Position numbers and translations under genes: made by a program. 9,545 bases of DNA from Rickettsiales bacterium (GTDB lineage Bacteria; Pseudomonadota; Alphaproteobacteria; Rickettsiales; Anaplasmataceae): contig JAISAR010000030.1 in the NCBI GenBank assembly GCA_031266615.1, forward strand, positions 1 to 9,545, given 5' to 3'. Numbering within the stretch: the stretch's first letter is position 1; the number at the start of each line of letters is the position of its first letter. The notes under the pieces are model-generated. The model saw nothing but the letters and a program-made list of their open reading frames with translations, did not search any database and had not been told where the DNA came from. Shown one piece after another: positions 1 through 5,873 of this stretch.

Positions 1-60
1 TTCTTAAACGTTTATGGCTAAGGTTAAGTTGCATTAAAAAGCAGCTAAGTCGCACTTATT

Positions 61-168
61 AAGCGTTTAGGATAAAAAAACGCCAACATTTCGACACAAA
101 AGTAAATAACTAGCCACCACGGGGCTTCTTTTGCCTTTTTTTCACTTGGTAAATTTCTTAAATATTTA
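61..168 (+). repeat. Dispersed element, left copy (inverted relative to 9396-9489)
   Basis: The core at 122-166, starting GGGCTTCTTTTGCC and ending CTTAAATATT, is the reverse complement of 9396-9442 apart from one substitution and a 2-base indel. Similarity continues outward at lower identity: AAGCGTTTAG...AACGCCA (61-85) matches the reverse complement of TGGCGTTAATG...TACGCTT (9467-9489). The element has no reading frame. It looks like a small non-autonomous repeat of the kind scattered through Wolbachia genomes. Its full extent may go past the left edge of the window. Confidence 0.75.
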
Positions 169-183
169 TTACTAAAGTAGTAT

Positions 184-225
184 CCTGGATCCCAGATACA
201 AGTGTCGGAGCACTGGGATGACAAG
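184..225. repeat. Degenerate Wolbachia-type hairpin repeat
   Basis: The arms ATCCCAG (189-195) and CTGGGAT (213-219) are perfect complements around a 17-base loop. The flanks CTGG and GACAAG match the reverse complement of the intact hairpin at 9239-9271. The loop is longer and more diverged than in that copy, so this one has probably decayed. It feeds directly into the tandem repeat that starts at 207. Confidence 0.65.
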
Positions 226-297
226 AAAAGGGAGCGCTGGGATGACAAGAAAAGGAAGCACTAGAATGACAAGAATAAGGAGGCACTGGGGTCCTGG
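207..297 (+). repeat. 24-bp tandem repeat, about 3.8 units
   Basis: Units start at 207, 231, 255 and 279. Units 1 and 2 (GGAGCACTGGGATGACAAGA + AAAG) differ at one base. Unit 3 has about four changes, and unit 4 is partial and diverged. Each unit contains one arm of the dispersed hairpin (CTGGGATGACAAG), so the array seems to have grown by duplicating one half of the adjacent hairpin at 184-225. It is non-coding in any sensible frame. Confidence 0.8.
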
Positions 298-395
298 TAG
301 GCTCAAATCATAATGCTCATGCAGTTGTGCATCACGCGTTCTGGTTTTTTATATGGTTGTACGGGGAGTCTAATCAAGAGCTCTAAATTATAAAG

Positions 396-424
396 TTGAC
401 ATTGGTTACAAAATTATGTAATAA
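396..424 (+). promoter_or_regulatory. Probable sigma-70 promoter for the gene at 458
   Basis: A perfect -35 box TTGACA lies at 396-401. The -10 could be TGTAAT (417-422, five of six consensus bases, 15-bp spacer) or TAATAA (419-424, weaker match, 17-bp spacer). Transcription would start around 430. A good ribosome binding site GGAGG (444-448) follows, nine bases before the ATG at 458. Confidence 0.55.
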
Positions 425-457
425 CAAAGGATTACAATAATTTGGAGGAAGAAGTTT

Positions 458-1076
458 ATGCCTGATCAAAAAAAGTTTGCATCATATGCAGCAATAACCA
501 TAGGGTCTGCAGGACTTATAGCTAGTACCATAGCTCTTACTATGTATTATTCTAGTTTATCACCTATAATTTTAGGAGGAATAGATAGCTCTATGCTCCC
601 ACTATTTGGGTGTGCACTTTTAGGTATTTTATCGCTTGTGAATAAAAACCTTCTTAACGAAATATATGACAATATATGTGGCAAAGAAAATGTAAATGGA
701 AAACCTAAACCTTTTGAGGAATATAAAATACTTGTACCTGCTATAGTTAGGAGCTGGCGTTTCTTTTGGAATCGGAGCAGGCTTAGTTGCTCTTGGTTTG
801 ACATCACCCATGGCTAGAGCTACTTTAACCTCAATAGCAACAGGAGCTATTGTGTTACTTTTGATTAACATACTTGAACGCTCTTCTTCTCCACCAACAC
901 CGCCAGCTGATCCTGATCCAAGCAAAAAAGACCCTTCTTCTCCACCAACACCACCAGAAGAAAGAGAACGTGAGGACAAACCAAGTACTACAGGAAAGTA
1001 TAAGAGAGTGTATAACACTTTCGAAGGAGGAAGCGTTGATGATGTTAATAAACGTAGTTCTTGTCCTAGCCACTAG
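458..1076 (+). pseudogene. Frameshifted membrane protein with proline-rich tail
   Basis: I do not recognise a family. The first frame (458-817) encodes two hydrophobic segments (about residues 9-29 and 42-61) and then runs out of frame. The protein resumes one base over, from GGA at 750. Dropping the A at 749 gives a continuous 205-residue product reading ...AIV-GAGVSFGIGAGLVALGLTS..., with two more hydrophobic segments (about 98-115 and 122-139). The tail is hydrophilic, with two SSPPTPP motifs, and rich in D, K, E and R. The start has a strong GGAGG ribosome site and an upstream promoter, so the gene was built to be expressed. Three explanations are possible: recent decay, a sequencing error, or +1 frameshifting at the rare AGG codon. 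Decay or error is likelier. The final TAG shares CTAG with the dapA stop. Confidence 0.7.
883..957 (+). repeat. Direct repeat encoding SSPPTPP in the proline-rich tail
   Basis: Two 24-base copies, 883-906 and 934-957, differ at one base. They begin CTTCTTCTCCACC and are spaced 51 bases apart, an exact number of codons. Each encodes SSPPTPP. The exact codon match suggests a recent internal duplication, not convergence on a proline-rich composition. Confidence 0.75.
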
Positions 1077-2002
1077 TCAATTCTTTTCATCCAAGCATTC
1101 ACTTGCCTTAATGTTTCAACGGAAAGCAGGTCTTGTGTGCTAAGTGGTAGGCGGACAGTTTTGTGCTCTATGAGCCTAATATCATGCAGGAGTGCTTTAG
1201 TGGGTATTGGGTTACTGGCAATAAATAGTGCTTTGCAGACTTGTTGCCAAACATTTGTCAAATTCTTTGCGTCATCTTCTGTCATTTGAGTAGTTGTTTT
1301 TTTTCTAGTCACGCACTGGAATGACAGTAGGCATTGCTTAACATATTTATGCACTATGCGTGGCCAAATATTGGAGGCAACAGAAACCAGGCCAGTTGCA
1401 CCACAAGCAGCCATTTCAAGTATCATATTGTCATCTCCACAAAAAACCTCAATATTTGGTGCAACCTTCTTATACTCGATTAAAGTATCGACAGTGCCAC
1501 TTGAATCTTTGATAGCCCAAAATTTTTCGTGGCTGGATAAGTTACGCACAGTTTCAACATGGAGATTTACTCCTGCTCTCGATGGAATGTTATAAAGCAT
1601 AGCTGGCACATGTGCTTTCTCAAGTAGCTTTTCAAACCACAAAGTTTGCCCCATGATTCCAGGCTTTGTATAAATTGGAGTTGTCATGAGATAGCCATGA
1701 ATAGGCATATCCTTGCAAAAGTCAAGCCACTTGAGAGCCTGATGTAAATTTACTCCCGGTACGCCAACCATAATTTTCGTGTTTAATTCCAGCTTACACA
1801 CGAATTCAACTAATGTACGTTTTTCAGAATCAGTGAGTGATAAGCCCTCACCTGTGCTACCTAGCAACACTACGCCATTTCCAATTTCAGCTTGCATTGT
1901 AAGTAAACGCTGCAAACTGCAGTAATCTATGCTATCTCCGCTATAATTAAAGGGGGTAACACAAGCAGTCCATAGAAATGTAGATAATAAATCTCTGCTC
2001 AT
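1073..2002 (-). CDS. dapA: 4-hydroxy-tetrahydrodipicolinate synthase
   Basis: DapA condenses pyruvate with aspartate semialdehyde in the cytoplasm, the first committed step towards diaminopimelate (and lysine). Diaminopimelate is a precursor of lipid II. The TIM-barrel motifs are present: GSTGEG (48-53, with the catalytic Thr), TPIY (Y111, equivalent to E. coli Y107), YNIPSRAG (Y137 and R142) and the Schiff-base lysine in FWAIKDSSG (K165). The protein has 309 residues; E. coli has 292. Most of the excess is an insertion of about 14 residues near 226-240 (SFQCVT-RKKTTTQ), derived from a dispersed repeat. The start at 2002 is supported by AGGAG (2011-2015). The ssb gene ends 71 bp upstream with no clear terminator or strong promoter between, so dapA is probably transcribed with ssb. 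Its TAG stop overlaps that of the convergent gene at 458-1076. Confidence 0.95.
   Translation of the reverse strand: MSRDLLSTFLWTACVTPFNYSGDSIDYCSLQRLLTMQAEIGNGVVLLGSTGEGLSLTDSEKRTLVEFVCKLELNTKIMVGVPGVNLHQALKWLDFCKDMPIHGYLMTTPIYTKPGIMGQTLWFEKLLEKAHVPAMLYNIPSRAGVNLHVETVRNLSSHEKFWAIKDSSGTVDTLIEYKKVAPNIEVFCGDDNMILEMAACGATGLVSVASNIWPRIVHKYVKQCLLSFQCVTRKKTTTQMTEDDAKNLTNVWQQVCKALFIASNPIPTKALLHDIRLIEHKTVRLPLSTQDLLSVETLRQVNAWMKRID
1308..1325 (+). repeat. Fragment of dispersed hairpin inserted in dapA
   Basis: GTCACGCACTGGAATGAC matches GTCATGCGCTGGAATGAC at 9343-9360 in 16 of 18 bases. The other arm of the hairpin is missing and is replaced by a T-rich run (1297-1304). Read on the minus strand it encodes SFQCVT of DapA. 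The same element in the right flank would read SFQRMT in the corresponding frame. The fragment sits between two helices of the C-terminal region of DapA, away from the catalytic residues. Confidence 0.75.
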
Positions 2003-2073
2003 CTGCGTTTCTCCTAAAAATTCCTTACCATAAATTGGTTATTCAAGAGATCTAATAGTTTCAATTGAAGTTA

Positions 2074-2556
2074 TTAAAATGGTATTTCATCATCGATTAG
2101 CTCTTCTTTTATCTCACTATCAAAATTTTCATACTGATTTTTTTGCTCTGTTTCGTTTTGCTTGTATTCATTTGGCTTATAATCAGAGCTTGGTGCACTA
2201 TTTCGTGAATCCAAGAGTGCAAGAACGCCACTAAAATTCTGTAGCAACACTTCTGTGATATATCTTTCACTACCATTTTGGTCAGTATATTTCCTGGTTC
2301 TCAAAGAACCTTCAACATAAACTTTACTACCTTTGCGTGTAAAATCCTTGACGACTTTTACTAACCCTTCACTAAACACTACAATATTATGCCACTCTGT
2401 CTTTTCAGAGCGCATACCAGAAGACTTATCAGTCCAACTTTCAGATGTGGCTATTGAAAAACTTGCCATCTCTTTTCCATTTTGCATAGTTCTAATTTCA
2501 GGATCCCTTCCTAAATTACCAATTAATATGACTTTGTTTATAGTACCACTAGACAT
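2074..2556 (-). CDS. ssb: Single-stranded DNA-binding protein
   Basis: SSB coats single-stranded DNA during replication, recombination and repair and recruits partners through its C-terminal tip. The OB-fold covers residues 1-115, opening with INKVILIGNLGRDPEIR. It keeps the DNA-stacking tryptophans W41 and W55 (E. coli W40 and W54) and the EWHNIVVF strand. A low-complexity linker rich in N, E, Q, K and Y (about 118-153) leads to the acidic tip DDEIPF, nearly identical to the E. coli DDDIPF. At 160 residues the length is normal and complete. No good Shine-Dalgarno sequence precedes the ATG at 2556, but the promoter 27 bp upstream gives a leader of only about 20 bases. The dapA gene follows 71 bp downstream on the same strand. 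Confidence 0.97.
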   Translation of the reverse strand: MSSGTINKVILIGNLGRDPEIRTMQNGKEMASFSIATSESWTDKSSGMRSEKTEWHNIVVFSEGLVKVVKDFTRKGSKVYVEGSLRTRKYTDQNGSERYITEVLLQNFSGVLALLDSRNSAPSSDYKPNEYKQNETEQKNQYENFDSEIKEELIDDEIPF

Positions 2557-2582
2557 AATTATGCTTTGAATAAACTTTTTAT

Positions 2583-2611
2583 ATTATCTTATGCGAAAAT
2601 ACTATTGTCAA
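2583..2611 (-). promoter_or_regulatory. Near-consensus sigma-70 promoter of ssb
   Basis: Read on the minus strand, TTGACA (2611-2606) is followed by a 17-bp spacer and GATAAT (2588-2583). That is six of six at -35, five of six at -10, and optimal spacing. Transcription should start near 2576, about 20 bases before the ssb ATG. The -35 box begins only 7 bp past the end of the tRNA gene, so ssb can be transcribed independently of the genes upstream. Confidence 0.8.
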
Positions 2612-2617
2612 ATCTAA

Positions 2618-2691
2618 TGCGCTTGGAGGGATTTGAACCCACGGCCTTTGCCTCCGGAGGGCAACGCTCTATCCAACTGAGCTACAAGCGC
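2618..2691 (-). tRNA. tRNA-Arg, anticodon CCG
   Basis: All four arms fold. The acceptor is GCGCTTG (2691-2685) with CAAGCGC (2625-2619) and discriminator A at 2618. The D arm is GCTC/GAGC, and the anticodon stem is TTGCC/GGCAA with loop CTCCGGA, giving CCG (2657-2655), which reads CGG. The T arm is GTGGG/CCCTC with a TTCAAAT loop and contains one U-U mismatch (positions 50-64). No CCA is encoded. The gene starts 12 bp after the stop codon of the gene at 2704 and has no visible promoter of its own, so it may be cut from the transcript of that operon. Confidence 0.95.
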
Positions 2692-2703
2692 ACATATATT
2701 AAA

Positions 2704-3522
2704 TTATCTAATAGATAAGCTATCTAAGTCAAATTTTTGGCCCGGATAAAGCGTGAACATAACATTCCCATCACCTAAATATACATTCTGAGAATTATTT
2801 GCTCGCTTTTTTATTACTTTTTGGTCTACAATCCATGCAAAAGTTACATAGTTTTCAGTCACTGAATGAACTTTTAAATCCTTAGCGTTCGAAAACAGCC
2901 TCCCATTCACCCATATTCTCCATGTATCGGAAGAGAAGTATAAAATTGAATCTAAACTCACCACCTTACAATTAAAATTATCTAATACCCTTTCTTCTGC
3001 AGCTCTCGAAGACCGCAGGCGAAATCTTTCCATTTCACTGACCATCCTATTAATTGATTCCTCATCAAAAAAAATGCTTTTCATATCACTGTATTGTGAC
3101 AAGACATCAAAGTCACTCTCTACCGCTTCCTTTATTATATCATCCTGATCAGTATAACTTGTTTTTCGATCGTTTATAAAGAAACATTCTTTTGCACGCA
3201 AATTTGCTATATTAATAAAATCATCGACTTCTTGATTGCCAATTTTGAACATGCTCTCAAAATATTTTTTTTCCATCATTACCCCATGCTTAGAGTGATG
3301 ACAAACCATTTCATCATTATCCTGTTTTTCTATATACACACATAAACCCTTGCTATTTAATCCCAGTATTCTGTGCTCGATAAAGTCTTCATTGCCAATA
3401 TATTGCCGACAAGTATATTCTTTACAAATTTCTATACTTTCTATAATACCTTTACAGCTGCAATATACATTAACACTGAAAAACAGTAGAGTAAAAATAA
3501 AAAACAGCTTTATCTTCATCAT
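2704..3522 (-). CDS. Periplasmic PilP/GspC-like protein (tentative)
   Basis: The 272-residue product starts with a signal peptide (MMKIKLFFIFTLLFFSV, cleavage near 20-22). There is no good lipobox, although C21 and C23 follow closely. Residues 23-92 form a cysteine-containing region (C23, C33, C38, C61, C74) with the spacing C-x4-C...GLxxxGxCxYxE...C, which I associate with small periplasmic proteins of unknown function. A charged helical middle (125-182) leads to a beta-rich domain (188-269): SILYFSSDTWRIWVNG..., VTENYVTFAW, MFTLYPGQKFDL. That pattern (a small ING-like loop, then V.L....G) resembles the C-terminal domains of PilP, GspC or GspB. It is the third gene of a tight operon, one base after the PilO-like gene, which is the pilP slot in pilMNOP. 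Direct family membership is unproven. Confidence 0.5.
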   Translation of the reverse strand: MMKIKLFFIFTLLFFSVNVYCSCKGIIESIEICKEYTCRQYIGNEDFIEHRILGLNSKGLCVYIEKQDNDEMVCHHSKHGVMMEKKYFESMFKIGNQEVDDFINIANLRAKECFFINDRKTSYTDQDDIIKEAVESDFDVLSQYSDMKSIFFDEESINRMVSEMERFRLRSSRAAEERVLDNFNCKVVSLDSILYFSSDTWRIWVNGRLFSNAKDLKVHSVTENYVTFAWIVDQKVIKKRANNSQNVYLGDGNVMFTLYPGQKFDLDSLSIR

Positions 3523-3523
3523 T

Positions 3524-4132
3524 TCATCTATTTAGTATAGTGTGCCAGTCAAAGACCATATTAGCTCTCACTATCTCTATCATATTACCATTCAAAATCT
3601 GATTCATAGTTGCAGCATCAATATTTCTCTCTTTATCCAGAACAAGAGATTTGATCGTAACATAACCAGGCAGACTTGGAATAGACTGTAAAAATAAAAA
3701 AATATGCTTATCGCTAATTGAACTGAAGTTTAGGGTAACTTCACTTTTTATCACTTTTGTGTGTTCACTTTTATCGTGTAATTCAACTTCCTCAGGTATG
3801 GAAATTGATATTTCAGGTTCTAGTATGCAGTATTTTTTATATAGCTTACCAAGCTCGAAATTCAAATTTGCAATGTATCTGCTGCTGTGTAAATTTGAAG
3901 AAGAAATTCTTTTCCACAAATCTAGGTTTTTGTTTAAAACAACTTCCTTTTTTTGGACTTCAGTGATTTGTAGATTTATAGAACGTATCTCATCAATGGC
4001 ATTTTGGTTTTTACTATGGACTTTTTTGCTATAAATAACAACGTAAGTTAACGCCCCTATTAACCCAACAGATAATAACAAATAAAACACAAGTTGAATT
4101 GCAACTCTTCTTTTTAACGGCAAAATAGTCAT
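3524..4132 (-). CDS. PilO/GspM-like inner-membrane protein (tentative)
   Basis: The 202-residue product has a short basic cytoplasmic start (MTILPLKRRVA), one membrane span (about 12-34) and a coiled coil (about 36-75, QNAIDEIRSINLQITEVQKK). A compact alpha/beta periplasmic domain (about 110-200) includes a VTLNFSSISDKHIFLFLQSI segment typical of the ferredoxin-like fold of PilO and GspM. Length and topology match those families. The start lies 4 bp after the stop of the PilM/N-like gene, and GGAGAGG overlapping that gene's last codons can serve as ribosome site. I infer a role in a periplasmic dimer with the C-terminal half of its upstream neighbour. Sequence identity alone would not prove it. 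Confidence 0.55.
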   Translation of the reverse strand: MTILPLKRRVAIQLVFYLLLSVGLIGALTYVVIYSKKVHSKNQNAIDEIRSINLQITEVQKKEVVLNKNLDLWKRISSSNLHSSRYIANLNFELGKLYKKYCILEPEISISIPEEVELHDKSEHTKVIKSEVTLNFSSISDKHIFLFLQSIPSLPGYVTIKSLVLDKERNIDAATMNQILNGNMIEIVRANMVFDWHTILNR

Positions 4133-4136
4133 TAGT

Positions 4137-5576
4137 TTACATAGCCTCTCCTATTTTAACATCAATAGATATATTTTGCTTTTTAGTGACAGGCAAACTA
4201 GAAATATCAATGTCATAGGTGCGAAAATTGTTGTTTAATTTTTTTTGTAGTTCCTTGTATTGATAAGAAACATCTTTACCAGGCTGAAAGTCAAACCTTA
4301 AAGCTGTAGTAATATAATTTTCCGCCTCATTATAATTCCACTCAAATGATTGGAGTTCTACACCCGGTACTTTTAATCTTTCTACATACCTCACTTGTAC
4401 AAGAGGAGAATATTCCATCTTAGATAAAATGTTATTGATGTTAATAAAATCATAGACTTCACTTATTTTTCTCACATTATAGTTTTGGCTGAGTTTCATT
4501 AATTGATTATCTAAAGCTCCCTTTTTTGCTGATAAATTATCAGCAGCATTAAGATTCGAGTGCAAACTTAACAAATAAAGGATGTTGATTACAATTAAAA
4601 TTGAAGCAAAGTGTAGAAAAATTCGAGGAGAGTGCAAATAAAGGTAATTTAATAGATAAAATTCTTTAGTTTCTTTTGTATTGAAAATAGCTGCCGGCTT
4701 GTTCTTAAAACTGTGGAATAGAATTATGGTATCGCAGAAACTGTCTTTCTCACTTACAGCTAATTCTAACCCTAGCAATTTGCCCAGCTCATATGGAGTT
4801 AATATGCTCACGCTATTCTCTGAAAAACTTATGACTGATAAACTAGTCTTAATATCTTCTGGTACTACCATGCAAAGGTCGATAAGGTCGTTTTTCTTGA
4901 GGCCAAACTTAGTTAAAGACCGAATAGTATTTCGCACTTCTTGATATATTCCACCCGCAATAATTCCTGGTAGATTATCCTTAGTAAACGGCACTAAACG
5001 CGTGAATACCATTTTATTCTCTTTAAAAACCACTTGTCTATAGCCTCCAGTTTTAGTTGCAACAACTATGATCTTCCAATTATCATGGTCCTTATAGAAG
5101 ACCTTTTTTGCCATATTATTTATTTCTATAGGAAACATTAATATTCCCTTAAAGTTAGAGCCTATCTCTATAAACACATTCAACCAATATTCCACTAAAT
5201 GTTTTGCTTTTGACGAAACAAGAAGATAATACCAGTTTTGGTTAAATTTATTTGGTTTCTCAACCAAATAAACTGAGCTTATATCGTTATTGCGAGCAAA
5301 ATGCTCTACCTTTGCTTTTGCTGATAGGTAGGCACTAATCCTATTTACTTTTGGAATAGACTGTAGCAAGTAATTCTGATCTGCATGATTGAGCACTAGA
5401 TACAAAGGTGCTTTTTTATCCGATGAAAGGCATAAACTTAGATCAGATACTGCTTTATCATTTTTGTCCTTAATAAAATATCTTTTATTTAAAGTGTTAT
5501 TTTTGAAATATAGTAATATTATACCTCCTTCTCCAACAGAAAGCATGAACCTACTTTTGGATTTTAAACTAAACAT
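4137..5576 (-). CDS. GspL-like or fused PilM-PilN protein (tentative)
   Basis: The 479-residue protein has the GspL plan. A cytoplasmic domain (1-300) opens MFSLKSKSRFMLSVGEGG, much like the start of PilM, and has alternating strands and helices as in actin-like ASKHA domains. A single membrane span (319-338, IFLHFASILIVINILYLL) and a short coiled coil (342-366) follow. A periplasmic ferredoxin-like domain (about 398-476) ends the protein (VPGVELQSFEWNYNEAENYI). In pili this corresponds to PilM plus PilN, in type II secretion to GspL, which couples the cytoplasmic ATPase to the periplasmic platform. It is the first gene of a three-gene operon. No Shine-Dalgarno sequence precedes the chosen ATG. 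An alternative start at M11 (5546) has AGTAGG, but the longer start fits PilM better. Confidence 0.55.
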   Translation of the reverse strand: MFSLKSKSRFMLSVGEGGIILLYFKNNTLNKRYFIKDKNDKAVSDLSLCLSSDKKAPLYLVLNHADQNYLLQSIPKVNRISAYLSAKAKVEHFARNNDISSVYLVEKPNKFNQNWYYLLVSSKAKHLVEYWLNVFIEIGSNFKGILMFPIEINNMAKKVFYKDHDNWKIIVVATKTGGYRQVVFKENKMVFTRLVPFTKDNLPGIIAGGIYQEVRNTIRSLTKFGLKKNDLIDLCMVVPEDIKTSLSVISFSENSVSILTPYELGKLLGLELAVSEKDSFCDTIILFHSFKNKPAAIFNTKETKEFYLLNYLYLHSPRIFLHFASILIVINILYLLSLHSNLNAADNLSAKKGALDNQLMKLSQNYNVRKISEVYDFININNILSKMEYSPLVQVRYVERLKVPGVELQSFEWNYNEAENYITTALRFDFQPGKDVSYQYKELQKKLNNNFRTYDIDISSLPVTKKQNISIDVKIGEAM

Positions 5577-5873
5577 ATTAACAGAGTGTATACTTATCCA
5601 TAATTAAAAAAGCAATTTATTGAAATTTATTAAACGTTATAGGGAAATATTGTTATAAATTTCTACAACAACATTATTTATATTATAATTTATTGATAAA
5701 TTTAGTACTAATATTAACCCATTTATATAACAAAATTAAGAAAATTTATTTTACAATTTTAATTGACATAAATCATTAACCTGGTTATGATTAATATAGT
5801 ATTAATGCGTGAGGTAAAAAAGTGGTATCTGTGCAGCTAAGCAGTGTGAGAAATGGTAGCTATATATAAGCTG
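5577..5873. other. AT-rich intergenic region between two minus-strand operons
   Basis: No gene is evident in these 297 bases. The platform operon must be promoted from here, but the best minus-strand -10 (TATAAC, 5641-5636) has only a weak -35. A DnaA-box-like TTATCCATA occurs once (5594-5602). On the plus strand there is a very strong promoter (5763-5791). A 6-bp stem (5833-5838 with 5869-5874) starts at the stop of the HemY-like gene. On the minus strand it is followed, 11 bases later, by a T-run (5821-5816), too far for a standard intrinsic terminator. Confidence 0.6.
5763..5791 (+). promoter_or_regulatory. Very strong orphan sigma-70 promoter
   Basis: TTGACA (5763-5768), a 17-bp spacer and TATGAT (5786-5791) match the consensus in six of six and five of six positions. 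The start would be near 5798. No plus-strand gene follows. The only open frame is an 11-codon one, MREVKKWYLCS (5805-5840), beginning almost at the start site. Transcription would then enter the 3' end of the HemY-like gene in antisense, and I see no plus-strand terminator. Confidence 0.65.

Larger units (their letters stand above)
1..457. other. Non-coding, repeat-rich left flank
   Basis: No credible gene lies here. A 67-codon minus-strand open frame (45-248) runs through repeat sequence, has no recognisable protein family and is best ignored. The stretch contains one end of a dispersed element (61-168), a degenerate hairpin (184-225), a 24-bp tandem repeat (207-297) and the promoter and ribosome binding site of the gene at 458. 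Between about 300 and 390 I see only a short ATGCA/TGCAT dyad followed by a T-run (about 321-350). It is too weak to call a terminator. Confidence 0.7.

Noticed and set aside
45..248. 67-residue minus-strand open frame in the left flank
   Set aside because: It runs through the tandem repeat, the hairpin and the dispersed element. It has no ribosome binding site or recognisable domain, so it is a by-product of repeat sequence.
3280..3310. Possible hairpin-repeat insertion in the PilP-like gene (GTCATCA...AATGAT on the minus strand)
   Set aside because: Only the outermost bases resemble the repeat. The encoded VCHHSKHG fits the natural cysteine pattern of the domain.
5577..5760. Possible replication origin in the AT-rich gap (TTATCCATA at 5594-5602)
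   Set aside because: There is only one imperfect DnaA box, with no cluster. As I recall, the Wolbachia origin lies beside hemE, which is not present here.
5805..5840. 11-codon open frame MREVKKWYLCS after the orphan promoter
   Set aside because: It is too short and almost leaderless, with no ribosome site, so I could not support it as a gene. It is mentioned only as part of the promoter observation.
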